Assembly (NCBI RefSeq): GCF_050510895.1
Contig: NZ_JBNINT010000001.1
Location: 4,030,001-4,094,000, forward strand
Direction of reading: 5' to 3'
From: Pannonibacter phragmitetus_B
GTDB lineage: Bacteria > Pseudomonadota > Alphaproteobacteria > Rhizobiales > Stappiaceae
Length of the DNA stretch: 64,000 bases
The translations under genes were made by a program, and so were the position numbers. Every line of letters starts with the position of its first letter. Positions within the stretch are counted from its first letter, which is position 1. Of the stretch, positions 50,634-61,729 are shown piece by piece. The notes under the pieces are model-generated. The model did not search any database, had not been told where the DNA came from, and was given only the letters and a program-made list of their open reading frames with translations.

Positions 50634-52250
50634 TCAGTGGCGGAAGTGACGCATGCCGGTCAGTACCATCGCCAGGCCTGCTTTATCCGCAGCAGCGATG
50701 ACTTCATCATCACGCATGGATCCGCCCGGCTGGATAACGGCCGTAGCGCCTGCTTCCGCTGCGGAGAGCAGCCCGTCGGCGAAGGGGAAGAAGGCATCGG
50801 AAGCGACCACGCAGCCCTTGGTCAGCGGCGTGGAAAGACCGGCAGCTTCAGTCGCATCGAGCGCCTTGCGGGCGGCAATGCGGGCGCTGTCGACGCGGCT
50901 CATCTGGCCTGCACCCACGCCAACCGTGGCACCGTCCTTGGCATAGACGATGGCGTTGGACTTGACGTGCTTGGCAACGCGGAAAGCGAACTTGAGGTCG
51001 GCCAGTTCCTGCGCCGTCGGGGCGCGCTTCGTCACCACCTTGAGATCGAGATCGTCGATGACGCCATTGTCGCGCGACTGGACCAGCAGGCCGCCGGCGA
51101 CGGACTTGATGGCAAGACCGGCTGCACGCGGATCGGCAAGGCCGCCGGTGACCAGCAGGCGCAGGTTCTTCTTCTTCGCCACGATTTCGATGGCCTCGTC
51201 CGTGGCAGCCGGGGCGATGATCACCTCGGTGAAGATCTTGACGATCTCTTCGGCCGCTTCCGCATCCAGCGTATCGTTGAGGGCGACGATGCCGCCGAAG
51301 GCCGAGACCGGATCACAGCGCAGCGCCAGCTCGTAAGCGGCCTTCAGGCTGGAGCCTTCCGCAACGCCGCAGGGGTTGGCGTGCTTGATGATGGCAACGG
51401 CCTTGGTGCGGTTGGGGTCAAATTCGCTGACCAGCTCGAAGGCGGCGTCCGTGTCGTTGATGTTGTTGTAGGACAGCGTCTTGCCCTGCAGCTGGCGGGC
51501 GGTGGCGACGCCAGAGCGGCGTTCGCCGGTGGTGTAGAAGCCTGCCGTCTGGTGCGGGTTTTCGCCGTAGCGCATGACTTCGGCCAGCTTGCCGCCCATG
51601 GCGCGGTAATCGGGGGCCTCGTTGCCAATCTGCGAAGCCAGCCAGTTCGACACGGCTGCATCATAGGCTGCTGTGCGGGCAAAGGCCTTCTGTGCCAGCT
51701 TCTTGCGCAGATCGATCGGCGACTGGCCGTTGTTCTCATCCAGTGCGGACAGAACCGCAGCATAGTCTGCCGGGTCGACAACAACGGTGACATAGGCGTG
51801 GTTCTTGGCGGCAGCTCGGGTCATGGCCGGGCCGCCGATGTCGATGTTCTCGACGCCTGTTGCGTAGTCCGCGCCGGAGGCAACCGTGTCCTCGAAGGGG
51901 TAGAGGTTGACGCAGAGCAGGTCGATGCCGCCGATGCCATGGGTGTCCATGGCAGCCTTGTGCTCGGCATCGTCGCGGATGGCCAGCAGGCCGCCGTGGA
52001 CCATCGGATGCAAGGTCTTGACCCGGCCGTCCATGATTTCCGGGAATCCGGTCACTTCCGAGATGTCCTTCACCGGCAGGCCGGCGTCCGCCAGCGTCTT
52101 GCGGGTGCCGCCAGTGGAAATCAGCTCCACGCCGCGCTCAGACAGCCCGCGGGCAAAGTCGAGCAGTCCGGTCTTGTCGGAAACGGAAAGAAGGGCGCGC
52201 TTGACGGAAACGAGCGGGGGAACGGGAACCCCCTTGGACACCACGGCCAT
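50634..52250 (-). CDS. purH: Bifunctional AICAR formyltransferase / IMP cyclohydrolase PurH
   Basis: Catalyses the last two steps of IMP synthesis. The N-terminal MGS-like cyclohydrolase domain begins VKRALLSVSDKTGLLDFARGL and has STGGTRKTLADAGLPV and GRVKTLHPMVHGGLLA; the AICARFT domain has RYGENPHQTAGFY, KHANPCGVA and AFGGIVALNDTLD. Length 538 is standard, with no break. It follows the heparinase-like gene by 108 bases on the same strand, an order that recurs in Hyphomicrobiales. Confidence 0.97.
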   Translation of the reverse strand: MAVVSKGVPVPPLVSVKRALLSVSDKTGLLDFARGLSERGVELISTGGTRKTLADAGLPVKDISEVTGFPEIMDGRVKTLHPMVHGGLLAIRDDAEHKAAMDTHGIGGIDLLCVNLYPFEDTVASGADYATGVENIDIGGPAMTRAAAKNHAYVTVVVDPADYAAVLSALDENNGQSPIDLRKKLAQKAFARTAAYDAAVSNWLASQIGNEAPDYRAMGGKLAEVMRYGENPHQTAGFYTTGERRSGVATARQLQGKTLSYNNINDTDAAFELVSEFDPNRTKAVAIIKHANPCGVAEGSSLKAAYELALRCDPVSAFGGIVALNDTLDAEAAEEIVKIFTEVIIAPAATDEAIEIVAKKKNLRLLVTGGLADPRAAGLAIKSVAGGLLVQSRDNGVIDDLDLKVVTKRAPTAQELADLKFAFRVAKHVKSNAIVYAKDGATVGVGAGQMSRVDSARIAARKALDATEAAGLSTPLTKGCVVASDAFFPFADGLLSAAEAGATAVIQPGGSMRDDEVIAAADKAGLAMVLTGMRHFRH

Positions 52251-52358
52251 GGCCTTGCCTCGCAGATCTGAGGATGGAAAGTGGCCGTGGCCCTAGCACG
52301 AACGGGGCATAAACGGAAGCGCAAGAAGCCACAGGACGCGAATCAGCTTCCGGTTTGC

Positions 52359-54107
52359 TTACAGCGGCAGTTCCGGTTCCTGCGTGCCGGTCCGCTCGCG
52401 CCGCCCATGGCGGGCAGTGGCCGTGCGGCGGAACTGCCATGCGGCCTGGCTGGACTGGCTGATACGGCCATAGAGCACCAGTTGCTGGGTGCGGCGGTGG
52501 CCATAGACATCCGACAGATAGACGGATTCTTCCAGTGCCAGTTCCGCGCCAGAGGCATTGAATTCCCAGGCTTCGCCATCTGGTGCCATCAGCAGCGCGG
52601 CGGTGCCTGCGCGCAGAAGGCTGGGCTTGATGAGCGGATGCAGATGGAAGCGGATGGTGAAATGATCGTGATGAGTCAGGGCGCCCAGCGTCGAGAACAG
52701 ATCAATGCCATCCAGAACGGATCCGTCGCTGGACAGGCGTATGTCGCGCTCATGAAGCACATTGTAGCGGTGGGCATAGCCGTCATGGGAGGCGGTGACG
52801 CGCGTTCCCATGGCGTCTTCCTCGCGGTTGACGGGCACGCTGGTCGGACCGGTCAGGATCGGGGTGCCAAGCCATCCGGTGAAAGGCTTCTCCGTCAGGA
52901 AGCGGCAGGAGGAGCTGTCTTCCATGCCAGCCGTCGAATGGGCCGCCGTGGAACGGGCGACCTGCCGCCAGCCTTCGCTGGCCCAGCCGGAAACGCCGCA
53001 ATTGACGATCAGCCGGTGGCGTCCGGAGGACATTTCGAGGGACAGGCAGCCAGCATGGGCGGATCTCGCTCAGCAGTGGCGGCGGCGGTGTGCCGGTGTC
53101 CATCAGCACCACCGTGTCCCCGCCCATCAGCCTCTGATAGCCGGAGAAGGGGCATTGCCGGGAGGGGCGCCGCGCGCATCATCATAGGCAAGGATCGTCG
53201 CCACCAGGTCGGTGGGGGTGGAGCCCATGCCGTTGAAATGGGCGAAGGCGCCGTCCACGTGGCGGAAGAAGCGCACCATCGGCATCATCCGGTCGATGGC
53301 TTGCATCATGCCGGCGGGCGTCTCCAGCCCTTGCGTCACGAAGGCCTGCCGGATGGGCAGAAGATCAGTGAGAATGTCGAGGATCGCGCTGGGATTGCGT
53401 GACACGTGGCCGCCATCGGGCATGATCTGGCGCTGCAACTCGTGCTCCAGCCGCCTGAGGCTTTGGCGCACGTAGCGGCCCTGACCTGCCATGGAAATGC
53501 TGGCAGCTGCAACGGCAAGCGCCGCCTGAAGGCGTGGCACGCCATCAGGGGTCTCGTTGATGGTACGGCGCAGATAACGGACCTGACGCCCGAGCGATCG
53601 CAGAAAACGGCGGTAGAACTCGGCATCGCCATCTTCGAGCACCAGTGGCGACTGGGCGAGCCAGGACAGTACGCGCCGCGCCACGACAGGTTGTTCCCAG
53701 GCGATGGGGGCCCAGCGGCCGCACAGGCGGATCCAATCATCGACAAGAGCACGGGCATTCTGGCGGGCGACGAGGCTTTCGGCGGCGCGCAGGTCGCGCA
53801 ACCAGCCGAAACTGTGCAGCTCGCGCTGCCAGGCGGGATCTTCACCCTTCAATTCGAAGGGAGAACGGCCCTTGGCTTCGACCACCTTGCCGGAGAAAAG
53901 GAAACGGCCGCCATAGATATCAAGGGCGTTGGTCTGGTCGGCGGTGCGCAGATCCTGGGGGGCGATGAGCAAACGGGAGGGCGTTCCCGCAAATGGCTGC
54001 CAGCGGAACAGGGGTCCGCCATGCAGCCAGCGCAGGCCATTTTGCCAGAGATGATGGAGCAGCAGGCGCCCTATGCGCCCCTGCTCACCCATCGCCCGGA
54101 TCGTCAT
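52359..54107 (-). CDS. Heparinase II/III family protein (frame broken twice)
   Basis: Polysaccharide-lyase-like protein with an N-terminal alpha/alpha toroid (LHSFGWLRDLRAAES, GWLRDL; WLAQSPLVLEDGDAEFYRRFLRSL) and a C-terminal beta-sandwich (HDGYAHRYNVLHERDIRLSSDGSVLDGID). Despite the name, the substrate in bacteria without heparin use is unknown; such proteins next to purH and rsmB are common in Hyphomicrobiales. Two breaks: one G lost (plus strand) in the run at 53149-53152, after which NAPFSGYQRLMGGDTVVLMD continues; and about two bases lost near 53057-53061, after which HAGCLSLEMSSGRHRLIVNCG continues. Repaired length about 583. Start at the ATG 54105-54107, with a weak ribosome site. Confidence 0.87.
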
Positions 54108-54234
54108 GGCAGTGTCTCACCGCCCTTGTGCTGGCGCCGGAATGAAATTGACTTGCCCTTTCACCATAAGAGGTAACGAACTGTTAGGGTTAGCTCTCAG
54201 CTGTCCATTGCGGGTCAGAGTGGTTACAGGGCAG

Positions 54235-55759
54235 TTAAAGCCGCCGCAGACGGGCGGCAAAAAACCGTCGAGCCCGCCTTCCGGCTCCGTGCCGCCCCCG
54301 AGATGGCAGGGCAGGGTGCGCAGATAGCCCTCCGGCGTGATGCACTCGGCAAGGCCGCCGATTTCTTCGGGCCGCACTGGCTCCAGCGCGATTCCTGCAC
54401 CTCGGCCAGCAGAGCGGCAATCTGGTCTTCGCCTTCTTCGCGCTCCATGGAACAGGTGCAATAGACCAGCACGCCGCCCGGCTTCAGCCAGGTCACGGTC
54501 TTGCGCAGCAGTTCTGCCTGAATGGCGGCCAGCGTCGCCACATCGGCGGGTCGCTTGGTCCAGGCCACGTCCGGATGGCGGCGCATGGTGCCTGTGGCGC
54601 TGCAGGGGGCATCGAGGAGGATCGCGTCGAATGGCGCGTCCGGCTCGTATTTGCGCAGGTCCGCGGCAACGACATGGGCTGAAAGGCCCAACCGCTCCAG
54701 ATTGGCATGTACGCGCTTCAGCCGCTTTTCGGAAATGTCCACTGCCGTCACATCGGCGCCTTGCGTGGCAAGCTGTGCGGTCTTGCCGCCGGGAGCAGCG
54801 CAAAGGTCGGCGGCGCGCTTGCCGGTGAGGTCTCCCAGCAGGCAGGCGGGCAGGGAGGCAGCGGCATCCTGCACCCACCAGCCGCCTTCATTGAAGCCCT
54901 CGAACCCGTCTACCGCGCCCTTGCGCGACAGGCGGACCGATCCGGCTGCCACCACACGGCCGCCGAGGCGTTCTGCCCAGCCTTCCGCATCACTCTTGAC
55001 GGTGAGATCGAGTGCCGGCTCTTCGAGATGGGCGCGCAGGATCGCTTCAAAGGTATCCGCGCCATAGGTCTCACGCCAGCGGGTGGCGAGCCACAGGGGC
55101 AGGCCCGCTGGACCGGAGCCAGTAATGGTGGACAGCGTGTCCTTCTCCCGCGCCAGGCGGCGAAGCACACCGTTGACGAGGCCCTTGTAAGGCCTTGCCC
55201 GCTTGTCAGATCCGGCAAGATCCACAGCCAGGGACACGGCCGCATGGTCGGCAACATCAAGGAAAAGGATCTGCACGGCAGCGACGTGAAGGATGTCGGT
55301 CACGCGGCCGGTGCGCTCCGGAATGGGCCGGTCGAGCAGTTCCGCCAGAATGGCATCGAGCTGGCCCCGGCGGCGCAAGGCTGCCGCGACGATGGCCTTC
55401 ACCAGTGACCGGTCCTTCGGCTCCAGTGCCCGGAAACCGGAATGGCCCGAGGTCACGTCATATTCGGCATCCAGCGTGCGGTGCTTGTGCACCACGTTGC
55501 CCAGAATGTCGGCGGCCACCTTGCGGGCGGCAAAACCGGGGGCTGGCCGACCGGGGGAGCTGCTGCCATTCGCCGCGCCAGCTGCCTTGCCGCCCTGTCC
55601 CGGCTTGCGGAACGGCGCATCCTTGCCGCCGGAGGAGCGGGAGGGGGATTTCGGGCGGGAGCCGGTGGGTTCGTTCAAAGCAGTGGCCTTTGTTGGGTTG
55701 GCTATGTTGCCGGATTGAGTCAAGGCGCCGCGAACCGGTGCTCGCCGCGCCTCTGGCAT
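54235..55759 (-). CDS. RsmB/NOP-family RNA (cytosine-5) methyltransferase (frame broken twice)
   Basis: SAM-dependent m5C methyltransferase of the RsmB type (16S rRNA C967 in E. coli). An N-terminal Pro/Gly/Ser-rich extension precedes a NusB-like domain (RKVAADILGNVVHKHRTLDAEY, AVQILFLDVADHAAVSLAVDLA), then the Rossmann part: DLCAAPGGKTAQLA, DAILLDAPCSATGTMRRHPDV with the catalytic Cys and VYCTCSMEREEGEDQI with the second Cys. Two single-base losses disturb the C-terminus: at 54394-54395 (AEVQGIALEPVRPEEIGG restored) and in the A6 run at 54259-54264 (DGFFAARLRRL-stop restored, TAA at 54235-54237). Repaired length 508. Conserved place between htpX and the heparinase-like gene. Confidence 0.9.
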
Positions 55760-55874
55760 AACATGTCTGGTGGTCCTTCGGCGCTTGGCAGGCTGAGGTG
55801 CCGCCTGTTGCGCTCAAGGTTATGATCCAGAGCTTCTACCGCAGATCAGTCTTCCGGCTCAACCCCAAGCGGTT

Positions 55875-56900
55875 TCAGCCCCATGGGCCCTTGGGTTTGT
55901 CCGAAGGACGGGAAGATTCACGGCCTCCCCAAGGTCCTGAAGGGCCCGATCCGTTTTCTGTGCTGCCACCGGCGCCACCCCACGGCTGGCTGCGGGTTTG
56001 CGCCGGAGCCGGGTTCCAGCTCCCGCCAAAGCCACCGGAACTGTTGCCGCGCCCGCCCATCTGTCCATCCAGATCGCGCAGGGCGGCGATGCGGTTGGCG
56101 GTGTTCGGGTGGGTGGAGAACAGGTTGTCCATCCGCTCACCTGACAGCGGGTTGATGATGAACATGTGCGCCGTTGCCGGGCTGCGCTCCGCATCCGGAT
56201 TGTGGATCTGCTCCACGCCACCCGCGATCTTGGCGAGCGCCGAGGCGAGCCACATCGGCTGGCCGCAGATTTCGGCGCCCATGCGGTCGGCGGCATATTC
56301 CCGGGTGCGGGAAATCGCCATCTGCACAAGCATGGCAGCAAGCGGGGCGACGATCATCGCCACCAGCACGCCGATGAAGCCGAGAGGATTGTTGTTCTCC
56401 CGGTTGCCGCCGAAGAAGAAGGCGAAGTTGCCCAGCATGGAGATGGCACCGGCAATCGTCGCAGTGATCGTCATGATCAGCGTGTCGTGGTTCTTGATGT
56501 GCGCGAGCTCATGCGCCATCACGCCGGCAACTTCTTCCATGCTCAGGCGCTCCAGCAGGCCGGTGGTTGCGGCCACGGCGGCATTCTGTGGGTTGCGGCC
56601 CGTGGCAAAGGCATTCGGCTGCGGGTTGTTGATGATATAGACCTTGGGCATCGGCAGCTGCGCGTTCTGCGCCAGCTGGCGCACCATGCGGAACAGTTCG
56701 GGCGCGCTGCGCTCGTCCACCTCCTGCGCATGGTGCATGGACAGCACCATCTTGTCCGCATTCCAGTAGCTGAACAGGTTCATCGCACCGGCGATCACCA
56801 GCGCGATCATCATGCCGCTCTGTCCGCCGATCACAAAGCCAACGCCCATGAACAGGGCGGTCATGGCGGCCAGAAGCATGGCAGTGCGGAAATAGTTCAT
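55875..56900 (-). CDS. htpX: Zinc metalloprotease HtpX
   Basis: Inner-membrane M48 protease for quality control of membrane proteins. MNYFRTAMLLAAMTALFMGVGFVIGG opens with two membrane helices; the zinc motif is VMAHELAHIKNHDTL with a downstream Glu in SRTREYAADRMGAEI. The C-terminal 55 residues form a Gly/Ser/Pro-rich tail (GSWNPAPAQTRSQPWGGAGG), longer than in enteric HtpX. Length 341. Divergent from the DUF1674 gene. Confidence 0.95.
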   Translation of the reverse strand: MNYFRTAMLLAAMTALFMGVGFVIGGQSGMMIALVIAGAMNLFSYWNADKMVLSMHHAQEVDERSAPELFRMVRQLAQNAQLPMPKVYIINNPQPNAFATGRNPQNAAVAATTGLLERLSMEEVAGVMAHELAHIKNHDTLIMTITATIAGAISMLGNFAFFFGGNRENNNPLGFIGVLVAMIVAPLAAMLVQMAISRTREYAADRMGAEICGQPMWLASALAKIAGGVEQIHNPDAERSPATAHMFIINPLSGERMDNLFSTHPNTANRIAALRDLDGQMGGRGNSSGGFGGSWNPAPAQTRSQPWGGAGGSTENGSGPSGPWGGRESSRPSDKPKGPWG

Positions 56901-57064
56901 TGCCTTCGGTCCTCGTCGCGCTTAATTGCGGCGCTAAGCCGGACGGGAGTTTTGCGCTCCCGCCAGTACCCTATATGATGGGTATCAGCCCGATTTCCCG
57001 CAAGTCTGCCAGTCTTCAACCTGTCTTGGAGCGGCGTCTGGCGGGGCAGCAGATGGAGATCTCC

Positions 57065-57377
57065 ATGCACGACGACGAGAACAGCGGAGCAAACGGCCCC
57101 GAAGCCGGTGTTTCAGAGAACCGTGGCGTGGTCGTTCCCTTTCCCCAGCGTGCCGCGCCCGCAGAGCCTGAGGCCACGGCAGAGCCGGCCCCCGCACCGC
57201 AGCGGCGATTCGAGGACCTTCCCCGCAGCGCAGCGTGCGCTGAAGGAAGCCGAAGCGCGCCGTGCAGAAATCGACGCCCGCCAGCAGGCGATGGCAAAAG
57301 AGTTGGACGGGCGCGGCGGACTGGAGCCAACCCGTTATGAGGATTGGGAAATCAAGGGGATCACCGTCGATTTCTGA
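57065..57377 (+). CDS. DUF1674 / SdhAF4-like protein (frame broken once)
   Basis: Small protein of the DUF1674 family, whose mitochondrial member SDHAF4 helps assemble succinate dehydrogenase. The C-terminus has RRAEIDARQQAMAKELDGRGGLEPTRYEDWEIKGITVDF, the family signature (GPEPTRYGDWE...-DF). The N-terminal part MHDDENSGANGPEAG... RRFEDLP is in a different frame. The shift is in the CCCC run at 57221-57224; either one extra C or two missing bases (LPPAAQRALKEAE) would explain it. Start at ATG 57065 with GGAG six bases before it; ATG 57053 is in frame. About 104 residues after repair. Confidence 0.85.
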
Positions 57378-57497
57378 CGGTGGACAACTGCCTGTGCAGC
57401 AGCGGTAACGAGCTGTGATGGCTGCTTGGTTAATGAGGGATTTACCAGAGGCGCGTTAACGTCCGGGCAAAGTGTGTTCGAGTGTCCGGAAGGTCAG

Positions 57498-58721
57498 ATG
57501 ACGTCCACGATGCCTGCCTCAAATCCGCGCGCGGCCCTGCCCGACGCCAATCCGTTCCAGCGCCTTGCCGCGCTTCTGGGCGATACGCGCCCCGGTGCGG
57601 ACCCTATTGTGCTGACCATTGGCGAGCCGCAGCATGCGCTGCCGCCCTTCACGGGCGAAGTGCTGATGGAAAATCTGGCTGATTTCCGCCGCTATCCGCC
57701 GATCGAAGGCTCTCCCGCCTTCCGTGCGGCCATAGCGGCCTGGCTGGACCGGCGCTACAATCTCGGCGGCACCATCGACAAGGACAAGGGCGTTCTGCCG
57801 CTCAACGGCTCGCGCGAGGGCCTGTCCTTCGGCGCGATTTCTGCCCGTGATCAGCTGGCCAAGGACGTGGCCCGCCCGGCGGTGATCCTGCCCAACCCGT
57901 TCTACCAGACCTATGCAGCCGCAGCCCATATTGCCGGGGCCGAGGCGGTCATGCTCGATACGGGCGCAGAAACCGGCTTCCTGCCGGATCTGGATGCACT
58001 GGAGCCGGAGCTGCTGGACCGCACCATCGCCTTCTACGTGGCCTCGCCCGCCAATCCGCAGGGAGCGGTGGCGAGCCTTGCCTACTGGCAGAAACTGATA
58101 GGCCTTGCCCGCCGCCACCGGTTCTACATCTTTGCCGACGAGTGCTATTCGGAGATCTACCGCAGCACGCCGCCTCCGGGCGTTCTGGAAGCGGCCCATG
58201 CCCTCGGCGAGGGCTATTCCATGGTGGTGGCGCTCAACTCCCTGTCGAAACGGTCGAATCTTGCTGGTCTTCGCTGCGGTTTTGCTGCGGGTGACCCGGA
58301 GTTCCTGTCGCGCTGGGTGAAGTTCCGCGGTCTTGCCGCGCCGCAGGTGCCGCTGCCTGCGCAGGCGCTCGCCGCCCGCGCCTATGGCGACGAGGCGCAT
58401 GTGATGGAAAACCGCCGCCTCTACAACGAGAAATACGAAATCGCCGAAAGGTTGCTGTCGCCCATTTTGGGGCCAGTCACGCCGGAAGGCGGCTTTTTCC
58501 TGTGGCTGGATGTGAGCCGCTGGGGTGGTGCGGTCAGCGTGACCGAGCGGCTGTGGAGCGAGGCGGGCGTCAAGGTGCTGCCCGGTTCCTATCTGGCGTC
58601 CACCCATGCCGGTGGCCGCAATCCGGGTGATCCTTATATCCGCGTTGGCCTGTGTGCCCCGTCCGCGTTGACGGGTGAGGCGCTGGAGCGCGTGGCGCGC
58701 TGGCTGGGAGGTGCGGCATGA
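57498..58721 (+). CDS. PLP-dependent class I/II aminotransferase (DapC-like)
   Basis: Fold-type I aminotransferase of 407 residues. LTIGEPQHALPPF and YPPIEGSPAFRAAIAAWLDRRY open it; NPFYQTYAAAAHIAG, YVASPANPQGAVASL, FADECYSEIYR (PLP-binding D and Y) and SLSKRSNLAGLRCGF (PLP-binding Lys) follow; it ends with PGSYLAS...YIRVGLCAP. It resembles DapC, the succinyl-diaminopimelate aminotransferase, but similar proteins have other substrates. Start at ATG 57498 with GGAAGG before it. Its stop overlaps the ftsK ATG (ATGA). An imperfect CtrA-like sequence lies near 57430. Confidence 0.9.
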   Translation: MTSTMPASNPRAALPDANPFQRLAALLGDTRPGADPIVLTIGEPQHALPPFTGEVLMENLADFRRYPPIEGSPAFRAAIAAWLDRRYNLGGTIDKDKGVLPLNGSREGLSFGAISARDQLAKDVARPAVILPNPFYQTYAAAAHIAGAEAVMLDTGAETGFLPDLDALEPELLDRTIAFYVASPANPQGAVASLAYWQKLIGLARRHRFYIFADECYSEIYRSTPPPGVLEAAHALGEGYSMVVALNSLSKRSNLAGLRCGFAAGDPEFLSRWVKFRGLAAPQVPLPAQALAARAYGDEAHVMENRRLYNEKYEIAERLLSPILGPVTPEGGFFLWLDVSRWGGAVSVTERLWSEAGVKVLPGSYLASTHAGGRNPGDPYIRVGLCAPSALTGEALERVARWLGGAA

Positions 58722-61599
58722 GACGGGCAACAGCCATGCGCGGCTCCGGACGGGGTGCAGCGCATATTCTCGACACCGAAAGCCCGCTGAAGCGCTTCGT
58801 CCGCCGCAATCTGGTGGGCGCGGCCGGGCTTCTGGTGATTGCTATGGCGGCCGCCTTGGCGGCGAGCCTTGCCACCTGGTCGGTGAATGATCCGAGCTTG
58901 AACCATGCGACGGGCGAGCCTGTGCGCAATGCGCTGGGCACACCGGGGGCTATTATCTCCGATATCCTGATGCAGTCCATCGGCCTGGCGACAGCTGTGT
59001 TTCTGGTGCCTGTGGTGCTGTGGGGCTGGCGGCTTCTCTCCGGCAAGACCATGCGTATCGGCTTCCGCCGGATCATGTTCTGGTTTGTGGGTACGCTTCT
59101 GGGTGCCGGGGCCGTTGCGGCGCTGCCCGTGCCGGAAAGCTGGCCCCTGCCGACGGGTCTCGGCGGCTTTGCCGGGGATGCCATGCACTATGTCCCCTCG
59201 CTGCTGACGCAGAACCTGACGCCCGGCGCTGCGACGATCACGGGAGTGCTGGGGCTGGGGCTTCCGGCCGTCTTCCTGCTCGTGGCTGCCGGCGCCTGGT
59301 TTGGCGACATGCGCGAGCGTTATCAGGATCAGGAGGAGGATGTCCCTCCCTGCCGTCCCGCACCGCCCGCCAGCAGATGCGCGGCCGAAAGGTGCAGGAA
59401 CAGCTGGACTTTGATGACGACGACGAGGACGAGCGCGAACCGCGGTTCGCCGCCCTTATGGGTGCTGCCGCGCATTGGCGCCTGCAGGCCCAGTCGGCCG
59501 TGCAGCGCATGACCGGGCTTGGCTTGTCCCGGCGCCGTGTGCGGGAGGATGAGGAAGACGACTATGTGGAGGAAGATGCAGAGGACGAATACGCTGCTCC
59601 GCCCACAAGCCGTTTCGGGTCGCTGCGGCGTGCGCTGAAGGACCGTTTCGTTCCCGGCGAGGAGGACGATGGCCTTGACGATCTCTATCCCGATGCCCGC
59701 GGCACCCGCGAGGCGCCGCGCCGCGTGACGTCGCGTGGTCCGGTCATGGGCCGGGCGCCGCAGGTGGAAGAGGACGAGGAATACTACGGGGACGAGGAAG
59801 ACGCCTCCGCCTATGACGAGCCGCCGTTCGATATGGACGATGACGGCTACGATGTGGAAGAGCCTGTGCCGGTTGCTCCGCGTGGCCGTGGCCGGGCGCG
59901 CGAAGAGGCGCCGCTGGACCGTCCGCCGCTGGGCCGTCCCGTTGGCATTGCAAGCCCGGATCAGGGACGCGCCGCGCCGGGCGCCCAGGCACAGGGCGGT
60001 GCCCGCGTCGTGCCGCAGGCCCCGCGCCCGCAACCGGGCCGCCGTGTTCAGGCCGAGGCCCAGACCTCACTTCTGGACGGGCCGGATTCCTATGAACTGC
60101 CGCCGCTGCGGCTTCTGGCCGAGCCCAAGCCGGCCGGAAAGACGCCGGGTCTGTCCGCCGATGCGCTGGAACAGAATGCCCGCATCCTCGAAGGTGTGCT
60201 GGAGGACTTCGGCGTGCGCGGCGAGATCATCGAGGTGCGCCCCGGTCCGGTGGTAACGCTCTATGAGCTGGAGCCTGCGCCCGGCATCAAGTCGTCCCGC
60301 GTCATCGGCCTTGCCGATGATATCGCCCGGTCCATGAGCGCGATCTCCGCCCGCGTTGCCGTGATCCCCGGCAAGAACGCCATCGGCATCGAGCTGCCGA
60401 ACCAGAAGCGCGAGACGGTGTATCTGCGCGAACTGCTGGCGGCAGAGGATTTCGAGAAGTCGAAGGCGAAGCTCGCCATGGCGCTGGGCAAGACGATCAA
60501 CGGCGAAAGCGTGATCGCGGATCTGGCCCGCATGCCGCATCTGCTCGTTGCCGGTACCACCGGCTCGGGCAAGTCGGTGTCGATCAACACCATGATCCTG
60601 TCGCTGCTGTACCGGATGACGCCGGACCAGTGCAAGATGATCATGATCGACCCGAAGATGCTGGAACTGTCGATCTACGACGGCATCCCGCATCTTCTGA
60701 CCCCGGTGGTGACCGACCCGAAGAAGGCGGTCGTGGCGCTCAAGTGGACCGTCCGCGAGATGGAAGAGCGCTACAAGAAGATGTCGAAGATGGGCGTGCG
60801 CAACATCGACGGCTACAACATGCGCGTGAAGCAGGCGCTGGAAAAGGGCGAGAGCTTCTCCCGCACGGTGCAGACGGGCTTTGACCGCGAGACCGGCCAG
60901 CCGATCTACGAGGAAGAAGATCTGCCGCTGGAGCCGATGCCCTTCATCGTGGTCATCGTCGACGAAATGGCCGACCTGATGATGGTGGCCGGCAAGGACA
61001 TCGAAGGCGCGATCCAGCGCCTTGCCCAGATGGCCCGTGCCGCCGGCATCCACATCATCATGGCCACCCAGCGCCCATCCGTGGACGTGATCACCGGTAC
61101 GATCAAGGCCAACTTCCCGACGCGCATCTCCTTCCAGGTGACGTCCAAGATCGATAGCCGCACCATTCTGGGCGAGCAGGGCGCCGAGCAGCTTCTGGGC
61201 ATGGGTGACATGCTCTACATGGCTGGCGGCGGGCGCATCCAGCGTGTCCACGGCCCCTTCGTCGCCGATGACGAGGTGGAGCAGATCGTTGCGCATCTGA
61301 AGCTGCAGGGCTCGCCCCAGTATCTGGAGGCGGTCACCGAAGAGGAAGAGCTGCAGGAGAACCCCTATGATGCGGTCTCCGGCTCTGACGAGAGCAATGA
61401 TCTCTATGACCGCGCAGTGGCCGTTGTGCTGCGCGACAAGAAGGTCTCGACTTCCTACGTGCAGCGCCGCCTTGGCATCGGTTACAACCGCGCCGCCTCG
61501 CTGATCGAACGGATGGAACAAGAAGGCGTGATCAGCGCCGCCAACCACGCCGGAAAGCGCGAGATTCTGGTGAAGAACGGGGTGGACGAGGACTACTGA
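58718..61599 (+). CDS. ftsK: DNA translocase FtsK (frame broken once)
   Basis: Divisome-anchored DNA pump that resolves chromosome termini. Four membrane helices in the first 190 residues (LVGAAGLLVIAMAAALAASLA, ATAVFLVPVVLWGW, FWFVGTLLGAGAVAAL, ITGVLGLGLPAVFLLVAAGAW), a long acidic, Pro/Arg-rich linker (about 200-440), then the motor: GTTGSGKSVSINTMILSLLYR (Walker A), VVIVDEMADLMM (Walker B), ATQRPSVDVITGTIKANFPTRISF, and the winged-helix gamma domain (YDRAVAVVLRDKKVSTSYVQRRL). The frame breaks just after RYQDQEEDV; one C added at 59344-59350 continues into SRTARQQMRGRKVQEQLDFDDD. Repaired length 960. FtsK is usually essential in its N-terminal part, so this is probably an error. Confidence 0.95.
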
Positions 61600-61729
61600 T
61601 CCGCCCCGTCCGCCGCAACCTCGCCACAAGCGGGAACTAGAACAGGGCAACAGGCATTGAGGGAAGCGGCCAGGTTGCTTTCAGACTGCTTTCCTCCCGA
61701 GCCGCCCTGAAGGAGCCCTGAGCACTATC

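Noticed and set aside
57430..57444. TTAATGAGGGATTTA as a CtrA box before the aminotransferase-ftsK operon
   Set aside because: The second half is TTTA, not TTAA; too weak to claim, although control of ftsK by CtrA would be sensible.
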